Notes under the pieces: model-generated
What the model was told of the DNA's origin: nothing
What the model saw: only the letters and a program-made list of their open reading frames with translations
The model's database searches: none
Part shown: in pieces, positions 37,601 through 49,135 of the stretch
Position numbering within the stretch: the stretch's first letter is position 1
Layout: each line of letters starts with the position of its first letter
From: Sitta carolinensis
Taxonomy: Eukaryota > Chordata > Aves > Passeriformes > Sittidae
Length of the DNA: 64,000 nucleotides
Reading direction: 5' to 3'
NCBI GenBank assembly: GCA_032173965.1
Contig: CM063283.1
Coordinates: forward strand, 19,758,501 to 19,822,500
Position numbers and translations under genes: made by a program

Positions 37601-40600
37601 TGAATACAAATTTGTGTCTTGAAAAATGCAATAAATACAACAAACTGGAAACAGAGGCTTTTGACTGAGAACACGACGTGTTAGTTTGGCAGTGCCTCAT
37701 TGTACTCAGTGGCACATTTTATGGTGTACTTCAGTGACTATCAGAATTCCTTTAATCTCACTTTTGTATGTTGTTTCCTAGATGTCACTGCAGTCTGCAT
37801 TTTAGAAGCCTTCCAAAACCAGCAAAGTATGCTATTAGCTGACAAAGTTCTTAAACTCCTTGGAAAAGAAAAGGCCAAAGAGAAGTACAAGGTAGGACTT
37901 GTGATACTGCTGACTAATTGTTATTTCACCTGACCAGCTGTTGAAAAGTCAGTCGTTGGCATTCTCAGTTGTAGACAATTCACTGTCTTCAACTGCTCAA
38001 GCGTAAGAAGTGACACAAACTGATTTCCACAAAGCTGCTGTTGTACCAATGTTATTTTCCTTTGGGACCTCTCTAAAGCTTTTGGGAAAAGAGATCTACT
38101 TCTAGCAGTTGTTTCCCTTTAATAATGAAATTTGTTACGACATTCAGGAGACACCCTAAGTTGGTGTGCTGCCCTACCTAGGGCTTTTCTGAACTTGCAA
38201 CTTCGTGGAAACTGGGTGTGCTGAAACAGACATGTATGTGTGAATGTTTGGAAAGTGCAGAAGAGGGAACTGTGAAAGCATAGGGTAGCCAGGGGCAATA
38301 ATTTTAAGTAGCTGTAGATTTACAAAAAGGTTGCGACAGATATTAACATGTTCTTGGTTGTTACTAAAGCATTCTTGCTTGTGTTTTGATAGTGATTGAT
38401 GTACTGAAATCCCGTGTTGGTTTTGAGATGCTGAATTTCTTTCCTTCAGAAACTCACGTAAACGTGTAGTGTAGGGGTAACAACAAATAGTGTTTTGAAT
38501 GTGGTGGACGTAGATAGGTATGCTTCAGAAGAGTGCATTCAGTGTTTTCCTGCAGGAGAGATTGAATTGTAATTCTTGTGTGCAGTTTATTTTAAACAAG
38601 AAATAGTTTTTGGCTGTAGAAATGATTTATTACCTGAGAGGTGTTACTTCTGGGACTTTAGGTAAAATGTGCAGTACCTGGGCCAAGTTCCACACAGAAC
38701 TAGGGTCTTCCCTCATTAGTCTCCATTGTAAGAATGACAGCAGCTTCTCTTGGACAAGTTGGAGAAAAGAGAAAACTGCCATTCAGAATCTGCTTGAATG
38801 ATTAAATCACCATCTTGCATTTTTCGCCCAGTTTTTGTGCACACCCAGTGCCTTAGTACGTCTACCCAAAGTCTTAAAATATCCTCCTAAGAGTCCTTAT
38901 TTCTAATTTCTTAGAGTTCTTATTTCTAACCACATGTGTGGAAAGATACTATCTCCCTCCCCCCGAAAATCTTAGTTTTTACTGGTGATGGGTGATTTAC
39001 TGGTGATTGTGATCTGAAGCTTAAAGAATCTGTAAACATCAAAATTGCAAATCCAAAACATCAGGCTATCAGATGAGTTAGTGAAAGTCATATTTTCTTC
39101 CATCAGTTTGTTTTTTTAATAATCATGTTTGCTATCCATTTCCATCTTTACTATCTGATCTTACCACCTAATAACTTGGAATTACCTTTCTCTGTTTCAG
39201 AATCGGGAGCCTCTGATGCCCTCGCCACAGTTCATTAAATCATACTTCAGTTCTTTCACAGATGATATAATTTCCCAGCCTTTGCTTAAGGGTGAGAAAT
39301 CAGATGAAGATAAAGACAAGGAGGGAGAGGCTTCTGAAGTAAAAGAAAAGTGAGTGTACAGTACAGTTGGGAATTGTTTGGTACTGGAATTAAGTTTTCA
39401 GTGATTTGGACATTCTGCTCAGTGTAATGTGCTGCTGTTTGTGTAGTACTTGGCATGGAGATTTCCTTTGATATAAATGATGACAGTATTGCAAGTGAAA
39501 CCTTAGTGAAAGCTGACTGGCTAGTTCCAAACTTACACTAAGCAGAGGAAGGACAATGAGACTAGGAAAATATGCTGAATATTTACTACAGTATCAAAGT
39601 AAATCTTAGGAGATGGGAGAACTGGAGAAGGGCTGAATGATGCATTTGGGGAAAGGGATATTTTATACTGAAGGAGCATTTTCAAGGAAGAGAGCAAGTT
39701 AGCCTTTGGACTGGCAGGGAGAAGATGAGCTAGGAAAAGGAAATTTTTAAATGAAAACATGCATTTACAGCAACAGAGGCTGAAAGGGTGTTTTATCTTT
39801 CCAGAATCAAATTGCCTGTAAATGAAAAGTTTGTTCTGGCATAGAAAAACTTGGGTTTGTGGTTTTGTTTTGTACTATTTTAGTGGAGTGTGAGCACCAC
39901 ATAAATGGTTCTTTAATTTACTGTGCTACTTCCCAGATTATTTCTGGAAGATAGCAGTGCTGTCAGTTTGTAAACCATTGCAAACAGCATTATGTTTTTT
40001 TTTAAAGTAAGAAAGAATGTCCTGGTCTACAGGCAGATTCACTGAATACAGGATACAGCTGAGAACAAGGCAGTGCTGTAATTTTTTGCTGTTAAATAAT
40101 TTCTTCCACAAGCTGCACATTGATAGGTTTAATATTTCACTTTCCTGTTCATGAATTCTACCCTCTTGTTTTAAACCAGAGATTATTGCTGTTCTTCATG
40201 TGAAAAAAACCTAAAGGACAAATGAAGCTCACATTCAAAATCTTTAAAACATTTTTATTCCTTATTTCCAATGTACTATGGCCAGTTTCTGTGCAAATTG
40301 TTTTCCATCTATGATGGCTCCATCGAGGAATGGATGTTCCAATGGGACTATGCTGATGTTGTAAAATATAGCACAAGTTAGTATTTGTAATGATTTGATG
40401 AAACATCTGAATGGAAATTGCAGTGTTCAGTGAATGCATGTATATATACAACTGTTCTTACATCATTTACAGCTCTGGCTATTTGAGAGCAAAACAATAT
40501 ATGGAAGAAGAGAACTATGACAAAATTATCAGTGAAAGCACAAAAGAAATTGAAGCAAAGGGAAAATACATGGCAGAAGCTTTGCTTCTGCGAGCTACTT

Positions 40601-43600
40601 TCTACTTACTTATTGGCAATGCAAGTGCTGCCAAACCAGACCTAGATCAGGTCATCAGCATGGAAGATGCAAATGTGAAGGTAAGAATCTGTCACAGCTG
40701 GATTGTAGTTGGGATTGAGTAGTTAGATGATAAACTTGAAATATACTTCAAGAAGTTACTTGTCCAAAGTTTTAGATGTATTAGTGGGAATATTCTGGTT
40801 TATTTACTGTTTTTTTTCTGACAAATTGTTTTTTTCAAGGGCTTGTTGATTTTTGGACAGGTGTACTGAGTAGTGCAAACTAAGGGTGATAAGTAGTCCA
40901 AACTAAAGAATGAGGGAAGTTGAATGAATTGGAGGCTTATCCACTCTGGATAAGTGAAAAACTTTAGTTGCACTTGCATATTCATCTGCTTCAAAAAACA
41001 TTGATGTATTTGTAAACATAGGAATTGAGAAGGATTTTGTGGGGGGTTGGCAATCCACTGAGATGGAAGCACAGGCTGACATTTTTGAAATTAACTAAGG
41101 GACCTCATTCATTTAGGGTCAGTATGAAACATAATCCTGCTTGGAATTGGATGAAATTCCAAAATTTCATCTGAATGAAACCTGTCAGTGGGAGAAACTA
41201 GTCAAATGAAAAATGTGCTGTGATTGTAATGAAGGCTTGAATGTGGAGAAGCACTGGGGTGGCTGATGTTTCCCTGACTGTGTTTTGCAGCTGCGAGCCA
41301 ACGCTCTGATCAAACGGGGCAGTATGTACATGCAGCAGCAGCAGCCTGTGCTGTCCACTCAGGACTTCAACATGGCTGCTGACATTGATCCTCAGAATGC
41401 TGATGTTTACCACCATCGAGGACAAGTAAGAAACCTTAGAGGTTTGGTCCCAACACTTGACTACGTCAATATATACTAAAAGGAAAAATGGTGTCTTTGG
41501 AGATACTTTGTACTGTTTGTGGCAGAAAAACATGAACTCCTAATTGGGAACTTTTGTGGGATAAACACACAGTCTGTTTTGGAGATTCAGGTCAGGCAGA
41601 AGCAGTTTATTTCTATAGCTGGGGGAAAGCCCTCTATCAGTATTAACTGAGACTTACAAGTACTGGGACTTGTGTACATTTACAGCTGATAAAATCTGTT
41701 CCTGTGAAGGGGTCTGGATGGCAGAGCAGCATCTGCACAGCAGGAAGCTTTGTTACAGCAGAGACAATTGTCCCTGATAACACCTGCAGCCCTGTCCCCT
41801 GGACTTAGATCTCTTCAGCTCATCCCTCGCTGCCTTGTGATGCTGCTGTGTCCTTGACTAATTTCTAGCCCTAGAGAAGCCTGCTGCCATAGACCTGTAA
41901 AATGAATGGTGCTGGAAGTAAAAAAGGAACACTAGCATATGTAGATAGTCTAAGTCGTATTTGTAAGGAAGACTTCCACGGATCAAGGGTTTTTCTCCAT
42001 GAATTTGTTAGATCTCTCTAGTGCTCAGAAATGAAGATGGTGCTGTGTGTTGATTGAAGGGAATGAAAGTTTTCTGCAGATTGAAAATTTGTGTTTTACA
42101 ATAGCTTCACAGTAAAGAGAATGATGAAGTGAACTCTGCTCCTGTGGAGGAGTAAGAATGTCAAAACAACCAAAAAAACCCCAACTCAACAAAAGAAGTT
42201 GAAATAGAAGCTGGAAAAGCTGAACTGTTTCAATGTCCAAGTAGTCCACAAATACTGGCTACAGAGAGGCAAAACAACTTGAAAAAATACGGCATAATTT
42301 TGGAGACTGGTCATAATGCTGACACAATGATGGCAACAGTAAAATGCAAGCATTCTCAATCCCTACACAGGGTCGTTGCCTGCTTGTGTAGGTAGCTGAA
42401 GTTTACTGGTGGCTTTGATAATACATTATGACAATGATTTATAGTTATGGGTTTTGTAGGTTTCTAGATAGTTCTGCAGCTGAGCTGGAGATGATATAAA
42501 TAACTGATGCTAACTGAATTATCATGTAAGTGTCTGAAGCACAGATGAAATAGAGAAATAGGATTTTCTTTCATTCTGACTAGCTGAAAATCCTGCTTGA
42601 CCAAATTGAGGAGGCTGTGGAAGACTTTGATGAATGTATCCGATTGCGACCCAATTCTGCCTTGGCGCAAGCACAGAAATGTTTCGCTCTGGTAGGTAAC
42701 ATGCTGGGGTTTGTCTGGGTGCTTTTGCTTTAAAAAGTTCTGGAAAACACTGTTTCTCTGGTTTATTCCAACTTAACTGGAAAGTAGGGCAACATACATC
42801 TCTGTCTTTTAATAATAATGTAAAGGAATAATGCAACAATTTCTTCAGTTGGAGTATGGGTTTGCTGCTTTCTTTCTGAAACACTCATTATTCAAACAGT
42901 AGAACATTTTTTCTGTTCTTTCTGAGAGGAACAAAAAACCTTGATTCTAATTGGAGCACATAAAATTGATTTTAATAAAGCTTTACTATTGTGGAAAACG
43001 GTCAGCATCAAGAAATTGAAAACAAACTATTTCAAGCTAGTACAATGACTTAGTGTGCAAGAATCTTGTCAGGACAGCTTTGCATGGTGTGAACAAGGAT
43101 GAATGCCAAGTTTGGAATTTCTAAGCATTTGAAATAGAGGGAGGCTATTGTAATTATCAGGCCTTATGACTTCCATCTTTCATCTGTTTTCCTCTCCAAG
43201 TCCAGACACTTGGTTCCCAAAACCAGATTTGGTAGAATGTACAGGCATATCACCTTCTGGAACTTAGCACAAAATCATAAAATGGCCTTGGTTTGGAAGG
43301 GATCTCAAAGATCATCTTGTTCCAACTCCCCTGTCATGAACACTTTCCACTAGACGGGGCTGCACAGAGCCCCATCCAACCTGACCTTGAACACTGCCAT
43401 GGATGAGGCATCCACAACTTCCCTGGGCACTGTTCCAGTGCTTCACCACCTTTACAAGAATTTTTTCCTAATATCCAATCTAAACCCACTGTCTTTCAGT
43501 TCGAATCCATTCCCCCTTGTCCTGTTTACATGTTCTTGTAAAGAATCCCTTTCCATCTTTCTCATGGCTCCTGTCAGGTATGTGAAGGCCACAATTAGAT

Positions 43601-46507
43601 CACCCCAAAGCCTGCTCTTCTCCAGGCTGAACAGTCCCAATTCTCTCAACTTACGTAAAATAACTTTGAATTACTATGATGCAGGAAACTCTTTGGGAGG
43701 TGGGGAGAGGCCTGATCAGCCTTTTTTTTGTCTGGTGATGGTATAATTTTTATCTTTTTTTTTTTTCCTTGGATTAGTATCGCCAGGCTTATACAGGAAG
43801 TAATGCTTTGACTGTACAAGCAGCCATGAAAGGCTTTGAAGATGTCATTAAAAAATTTCCAAAGTGTGCTGAGGGCTATGCACTCTATGCTCAGGTATGT
43901 TTTTCTCTCTCTTAAAGAAAATGCTGCATTCTCTTGTATTTTTTATCTTGAATATAACATTTCTTCAAATAACAGATGAAGATTTCTGACACTAAGTTCT
44001 GACATAAGAGATGCTGCCTGGAATAAGCTACTTGCATTTATGGTTATGGGTGTTTTGGGGCAGAGGAGGTACAGGGGGAACTGGTGGAACAAGATGTAAG
44101 TAATGAGAGTTGAGGGTGGTTGTTAGGAGATGGAGGTTATTCCTGCATGATTCCTTCCTCCCTGCATGTATGTGGCATCTCAGTTGATGAATGTCAGGGA
44201 TTCTCTGGGTAATTTGAAAGTCACATGTGTGAAACTACGGTGACATTTTTGTTTTGCTATCAGTGGTATGTAGTGGTTTAGAACAGCTGTTCAGAGTACA
44301 CTTGTAACAGACGCTGTAATTTCTTTTCTAAGAACATACTGCTGGTTTTAGTAGGAAGCATGAGACATTCTGATTTTAAGTAGGTTGGCAATATTGAAAG
44401 AATATTGCAGGTACAGACTTTTAGCATGGTTTTTATTTACAGCAGGTTGTTTGTGGATCTCCCATTACAGGTGACAGTGTGGTCAGTAATTTGTGCACTT
44501 AAAGCACAGAAGCTTTTCAAGAAGCCTCAATTTTGAAACTTAACTCTGGTAACTGATGTGCCTGGCCTGCCCTATCATAAATGAACTACATCCAATCTCA
44601 CATTGTCAATACAGTTTTAATTAGAATTAGCTGAGTGCAGAATGCATGCTTTGGTTGCTTATTGACAAACAGGTTTCTCTTTGATTCAGGCACTAACTGA
44701 TCAACAGCAGTTTGGCAAGGCTGATGAAATGTATGATAAATGCATTGACCTTGAGCCAGACAATGCCACTACATATGTTCATAAAGGGTATGTATTGAGT
44801 TTGCAGTCCTTTTGGTCCAGAGCATTTGGTGTATTTAGATGAATCAACCTGAATTGAATGTTTATCTTTAGAAGTTTAGCTGGGAAAAAAAAATAGCTTT
44901 GTGAAAGCATCTTTGTGCTCTTAAACGTATTTCTATATTTTGTCTTGACTAAGCTGCAAATAAATCTCAGGAAAGTTTTGTCAGTGTTCATTGCTAATTG
45001 AGTACCTACTTGAAGTATATCTGACTTTTTCTTTAGCCCTATTAGTTTCAGCTTTGCGTTGAAGTTTTTTCTTTCATAAAACAACATGTACCAAGTCCTC
45101 TTGGGAAAAGTTTGCCTTTCTTTAGTGTCATTAAAACAGTAAAGTGGTATATTGAAAGTGACTTTCACATAGGTGTTTTTAGAAGTTGTGAAGTTACTAA
45201 GTTACTGTATACCTACATTAGAAATTAAATACATTATACATTTGGGATGGTTTTGCATACTATGAGGAGGGTTTTGGGAGGAGTACATGAAAGCCTGTTT
45301 GAAATTTTCTCTGTCTTGTAGTTTACTTCAGCTCCAGTGGAAGCAAGATTTAGACAAAGGATTAGAACTGATAAGCAAGGCTATTGAAATTGATAACAAA
45401 TGTGACTTTGCATATGAAACCATGGGAACGATTGAAGTGCAAAGGTAATCCTGAATTGCAGTGTTAAGAGTTCTTAGTTACTTCTGAAGTTACAGTGGTT
45501 CTTTAAATTTCCTCATGGGTCCTAAGTCTTGAGATCTTCTCCCTGGTGTCCTGTAAGGCCAGCTCTTACTCAAAGTCCTGATTTCTATTCTGTAACTCTT
45601 AAAGCCCTCCATTCTCTGTGGCATAATTGTGATTTATGATTTGACAACTTCTTATCAACAACTTCATACTTAATGAAGTGTATGTTTAAATACATCCCTT
45701 CTGCATTTAAAGTGACTTCCTTAATCATTACCTGGCTTTGTCTGTATCTGATGTTGTCCTTGGACATTGGACTGTCTGTGCTGAGGATCCTGTGCTGCCA
45801 AGAGGGCTCCAGTTCACAGTTCTTGGGGGAAAGAGGAATGCACTGCTCTGTAACATTGTATGGCAACTGTGCAAATGTTTGGGGTGTAGCTGACAGTAGA
45901 GTCAGTCTCTTTTTAATATATCTAGTCCTCTAAAGGGCAGACAATTAAACTATTGCCATAAGAAATTTTGCAAGCATTTCCTATTTAAATAATGTCCTTC
46001 TGTCTGTGCAAGTTTTCCTCTTTTGTATACTAAGTCCTTTCAGGGAAAGGACTTCATTCAGTTGCCCAGCATTGTAGTGAACTTGATGTTCTGTGGAGAA
46101 TGTTTTATCCTACACTGTCATCTGTGGGGGCTCTCAAGAGGAAGGCTGTATAACAGATGTCCTAATTGTTTAGGCTTAGTAACAGTTTCTCTGAGTTTAC
46201 TTAGCATCACCAGAAGTTTTTGTGGGGGTTCCTCCCAAAGTCCTTTAAAGTTATTAATGGTGGAGAGTGTAAGGCCTGAAAGAAAAAAGATGTTTTAGAG
46301 ATGACACTATTGCTTTGGCAGTATTAACAGGACTAAATTTTTGTTTATTTCAGAGGTAATCTGGATAAAGCCATTGAAATGTTCAACAAAGCTATCAACC
46401 TGGCCAAATCAGAAATGGAGATGGCCCACCTCTACTCACTCTGTGATGCTGCCTATGCCCAGACAGAAGTTGCAAAGAAGTATGGATTGAAACCACCAAC
46501 ACTGTAA
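25378..46507 (+). CDS. TOMM70: TOMM70, mitochondrial import receptor subunit TOM70 (twelve coding exons)
   Basis: The twelve exons join in frame to 582 residues (human 608). TOM70 sits in the outer mitochondrial membrane, receives preproteins, especially carriers with internal signals, from Hsp70 and Hsp90, and passes them to the TOM pore. An N-terminal membrane anchor lies at about residues 20-40 (WQLALVLGTPILLGAGAIYL) followed by arginines, so the bulk faces the cytosol. A three-TPR chaperone clamp spans about 88-194; Arg166 aligns with human Arg192, which binds the chaperone EEVD tail. An acidic linker (SDEDKDKEGE) follows, then the C-terminal TPR array from about 268 to the end. The C-terminus (KKYGLKPPTL) matches human. 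The shortening lies in the low-complexity region on either side of the anchor. The start codon has a good context (GTCATGG with G at -3). It is divergent from LNP1 and convergent with NIT2. Confidence 0.98.
25892..26380 (-). mobile_element. CR1 LINE fragment in TOMM70 intron 1
   Basis: It starts 'agaatcacagacggggcagg' and runs through 'catctggtctaacctccggg', 'ctccaatatctccagtgagg' and 'ttcaggtggagcttctgtac'. It is a diverged relative of the copy at 24541-25110 in the same minus orientation. Its 3' end starts about 270 bp after the exon 1 donor. Confidence 0.88.
26381..33928 (+). other. TOMM70: Remainder of TOMM70 intron 1
   Basis: About 7.5 kb of intron sequence. I see no exon, RNA gene or intact mobile element, only low-complexity runs such as the A/C-rich stretch near 31,080-31,135. 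A 122-codon open frame on the minus strand at 32295-32663 has no family I recognise and is discussed under findings. Confidence 0.6.
33929..34102 (+). CDS. TOMM70: TOMM70 exon 2
   Basis: Residues 83-140, with acceptor TTTCTTTTTCAG and donor CTG|GTAAGA, phase 0 at both ends. It holds the first TPR (AKNKGNKYFKAGKYELAIQC) and STFYQNRAAAYEQL, the start of the second. Confidence 0.98.
35141..35194 (+). repeat. TOMM70: 18-bp tandem repeat beside the exon 3 acceptor
   Basis: Three consecutive 18-bp copies (35141-35158, 35159-35176, 35177-35194) of 'tgtctctcactgtgttgt'. The middle copy differs by one base. The array ends 14 bp before exon 3 and forms most of the polypyrimidine and branch-point region. 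Confidence 0.92.
35209..35335 (+). CDS. TOMM70: TOMM70 exon 3
   Basis: Starts QKWTEVAQDC and ends KKECLE plus one base, with acceptor TTCTGCCCGCAG and donor G|GTGAGT. It carries the clamp segment KALFRRAKAHEKL, including the arginine that contacts the chaperone tail. Confidence 0.98.
37782..37891 (+). CDS. TOMM70: TOMM70 exon 4
   Basis: The split codon gives Asp, then VTAVCILEAF to EKAKEKYK. The acceptor is TTGTTTCCTAG and the donor is AAG|GTAGGA. It closes the clamp domain with the helix LLADKVLKLLGKEKAKEKY. Confidence 0.98.
39201..39349 (+). CDS. TOMM70: TOMM70 exon 5
   Basis: Begins NREPLMPSPQFIKSYF and ends in the acidic linker KSDEDKDKEGEASEVKE, with donor AA|GTGAGT in phase 2. It joins the clamp to the C-terminal domain. 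Confidence 0.98.
40473..40680 (+). CDS. TOMM70: TOMM70 exon 6
   Basis: The split codon gives Asn, then SGYLRAKQYMEEENYDK to MEDANVK. The acceptor is TCATTTACAG and the donor is AAG|GTAAGA. It opens the C-terminal TPR array that holds the preprotein pocket. Confidence 0.98.
41291..41425 (+). CDS. TOMM70: TOMM70 exon 7
   Basis: 45 residues from LRANALIKRG to VYHHRGQ, with acceptor GTTTTGCAG and donor CAA|GTAAGA, phase 0 at both ends. Confidence 0.98.
42584..42691 (+). CDS. TOMM70: TOMM70 exon 8
   Basis: 36 residues from LKILLDQIEE to QKCFAL, with acceptor TTCTGACTAG and donor CTG|GTAGGT. It contains FDECIRLRPNSALAQAQ, a TPR helix pair. Confidence 0.97.
43270..43652 (-). mobile_element. CR1 LINE fragment in TOMM70 intron 8
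   Basis: Starts 'aaaatcataaaatggccttg', the reverse of a CR1 tail, then 'ctgaccttgaacactgccat', 'ttccctgggcactgttccag' and 'cttctccaggctgaacagtc'. It is in minus orientation, antisense to TOMM70, and ends about 125 bp before exon 9. Confidence 0.9.
43778..43894 (+). CDS. TOMM70: TOMM70 exon 9
   Basis: 39 residues from YRQAYTGSNA to YALYAQ. The acceptor follows a run of T (ending CCTTGGATTAG) and the donor is CAG|GTATGT. SNALTVQ replaces the human NNSSQIQ, a local variable loop. Confidence 0.97.
44690..44787 (+). CDS. TOMM70: TOMM70 exon 10
   Basis: ALTDQQQFGKADEMYDKC to TTYVHK plus two bases, with acceptor CTTTGATTCAG and donor GG|GTATGT. The segment IDLEPDNATTYVHKG is a canonical TPR. Confidence 0.98.
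45322..45444 (+). CDS. TOMM70: TOMM70 exon 11
   Basis: The split codon gives Gly, then LLQLQWKQDLDKGLELISKA to GTIEVQ plus two bases. The acceptor is TCTGTCTTGTAG and the donor is AG|GTAATC. Confidence 0.98.
46354..46507 (+). CDS. TOMM70: TOMM70 exon 12, C-terminus
   Basis: The split codon gives Arg, then GNLDKAIEMFNKAINLAKSE to KKYGLKPPTL and TAA at 46505. The acceptor is TTTATTTCAG. The last TPR and the conserved C-terminal tail are intact. Confidence 0.98.
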
Positions 46508-48480
46508 AGAAACAAGGAGGAAATGACCTTCCAAAGTGAAGTTGCCCCCTTCAGCCAGCCCTAAAGACGCTGTTGCAGACCATGCTGAATGGTGGAACTT
46601 AGTTTTTTCCCGTTCGTGGTGTTGTCATTTGCTACATCTGTTAAATGTTTAGGTGTTGTGGGAGTGGTTGTTCAAGGAAGTATGCAGTGCTGCGTTTTGT
46701 TCTTCTGCAGCAAAACCTTAGAGTGTGTTAAGGGAAATAAAGTTGCAGGGGAACCAAAGGAACATATTTTGGCCATGCAAATAAAAACTTCACACTGGTT
46801 CATTTTGGGTGAGTATGTTGTGGGCGATTCTTGCTTTATCAAATAATATTACAGCATGGGGGGTTTTTTTCCTGTTGATTTTAAAGGTAACACTAGTCAG
46901 TGCTGTAAAATAGGTTTCTTTTTTATATCCAATTAATCCTTGAGGGTTGATTTTCATTTTGCAAAAATTAATTTTCAAACTTTAATAATAGAGGGTTTTT
47001 TTAAGTCAGTAGATGTGGAGAGGATACCTGTAAATAAATGCAAGCATGCACAATCTTCCCTTAAATCCCCTTCCACCTTCTGCATAACTTACTTAGAAGA
47101 AGTCCTGTGGCAGCTATTAGGGAATTAATTTGATAGTCCTTATTCTCACCCCAGAAAGCCCTTGAGTACTGCATAGGAGAGTTAGGAAAATGGTTGGCTG
47201 GGGAAGGAGGTCAGTTAACACTGCTTCAGTGTAGACTGTACTGGAAGAAAGAATGTATTCCTGTGCAGCAGTCCTTTACTTGAATGTCACAGGAAATTGT
47301 TCTGGAGGGTTCAGAGGAACTTTCAAGAACAGAAAGCACTGCTGGGAGTCGAGCTCCAAAAGGTAAGGTCATGCTTGCAATATAATCTTTGTGATTTCTC
47401 ATGCTTTTGCATAAATGTAGCAGCTGATAGACTATCTAAATTCTCTTCAGTCTCTAGAGAGTGCTGGGTTATGATCTCCTTTTAAGAGTCCCTTGGCAGG
47501 ATTAAATGACATAAAGAACAAAGCATAGGCTCAAACTTCCAAAAATGGATTTGCAATCTGCACTTATTTCCTTGTTCTGTAAACCCTGTCTTGTCCAAGA
47601 TTACAAATACTGTAGAAAGGAAGCATTGTGCTGCAAACAGCAGATGGGCAAATTATGAAATAGTTTACCTCTTGTTAGGAACTTCACAAGGGCCCTCTTG
47701 CTTTGGGTTGATCTTTATGGTGTGGAAGTCAGTCAGTCCATCTTGCCTTTCCCTGGACTGATGTGGCTGAACAAACCTCATGCAAATGATGTAGCTTAAT
47801 TTAATGCTAGTTTGGGCTTCTTTCCATCCTGAAATCATAGATTCGTTTGTGGTGAATTGTCTAATGTATTTAACCTTTTAAGGACATGAATGATGCTGTA
47901 GTCAAACTGTCTTGGTCTGTAGTTGTGCCACCATACTGCAGCAGCTTGCATTTTCAACTTGACCTTCCTTTCTCCCAGCAACTACAGTTGAGTATTCAAA
48001 TGGTGGAGAGTAGACATAAAGTTTTAATCATTATTTTAGTAGCTCATTAGGTGATCTGAAATCATAGCACTGGTGTAGAATTGAAGATACGGGAAGGTAC
48101 TGGCAGCTTCTAGGAGCACTGAATGTAACAAGTGTCAAATGTCTTCTCCAAGTTCCAATCTCTGCATCAATTACCTGAGAACAAAAATATGACAGACTGA
48201 CAAGTCCTGTTCTCTGAGGAGTTTTTATTCGCATGGCCTTATTTACATTGGCATTTTCTCCTCATCACCCCATCTGTACCCCATTCCTTATCCCACCCAA
48301 TCAGTTAAGGGAAAAAAGCATGTGCTGTCAATTACTTGCATTCCAAATCATCACAGACTTTTGCCTGTTCTTCAACTAGTTTGAAACTGCACTGAAAGGA
48401 TGCATTGTCTGTAATTTTTTTGTAAATGACATATCACCTGTAAACTGAAAAAATAAATACTACGTTCAAGTATCTCTCTC
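46508..48480 (+). other. TOMM70: Probable TOMM70 3' untranslated region
   Basis: No protein-coding exon is seen here. Candidate polyadenylation hexamers on the plus strand lie at 46736-46741, 46780-46785 and 48452-48457. The last would give a leader of about 2 kb, close to my memory of the human TOMM70 3' untranslated length, so I take it as the likely main end. Short and long forms are both possible. Confidence 0.6.
48452..48457 (+). terminator. TOMM70: Candidate distal TOMM70 polyadenylation signal
   Basis: AATAAA about 1.95 kb past the stop codon, in A/T-rich context. A further hexamer at 50005-50010 is followed by a GT-rich stretch (CTTGTGCTCTGTGGCTTGTT) and could be a still longer end. 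Confidence 0.5.
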
Positions 48481-49039
48481 TGACATGTATAAGAACAGGT
48501 TTTGATGAAGGTGTTCTCTGCAGTGGTGAGCTCTGTGCTTATGTTCTAAGTCTAGGAAGAACTGATAATTGACTGATTCCTTGTCACCTCTCACTTCAGC
48601 CTTTAAGAAAGAATGAGGAACAGACATGGAATCAACAAATCCAAACTCTTTTTGCTTCCATCACCCACAGAGGGATGATCTTGAGAACTGAAGATCACAG
48701 GGGAAGTTGAGCCAGGAAGGCTGGGAATCTGAGTAGCTGAGACCCTACTGCTAATGTGTGTATGCAGGTGCATCCCTGTGATGAAAGGGACTTTTTGTGG
48801 AGGTCTGATGCAGTTGAGATTTTATTTTAAGCCAGGTGTGTGTGTGTGAACTTCGAAGTGAGACAAGTATTACTGCTATTAAAAAAGTTGAAATTATGTA
48901 GGAAGTTAGTATGGTAGACTTGGATAAAGCCTGTGTATCCTAGAGGGATACTCTGGAAAGTTGCTTCTACATATAATTGTCTAGCAATTTCATTCTCATC
49001 ATGTATGATCCCTGTTGGTCACAGGGACAGTGCTCTCAG

Positions 49040-49135
49040 GCACACAGTGTGATTCTTGGGATGTCCTGCACAGGGCCTGGAGTTGGACTCTGATCCTGAT
49101 GGGCCCCTTCCAACTCAGCATATTCCATGAGTCTA
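49040..49135 (+). mobile_element. Short CR1 3'-end fragment
   Basis: The stretch 'gtgtgattcttgggatgtcc', 'ctggagttggactctgatcc', 'gggccccttccaactcagca', 'tattccatgagtc' matches the last 90 or so bases of a CR1 subfamily in plus orientation. Confidence 0.75.
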
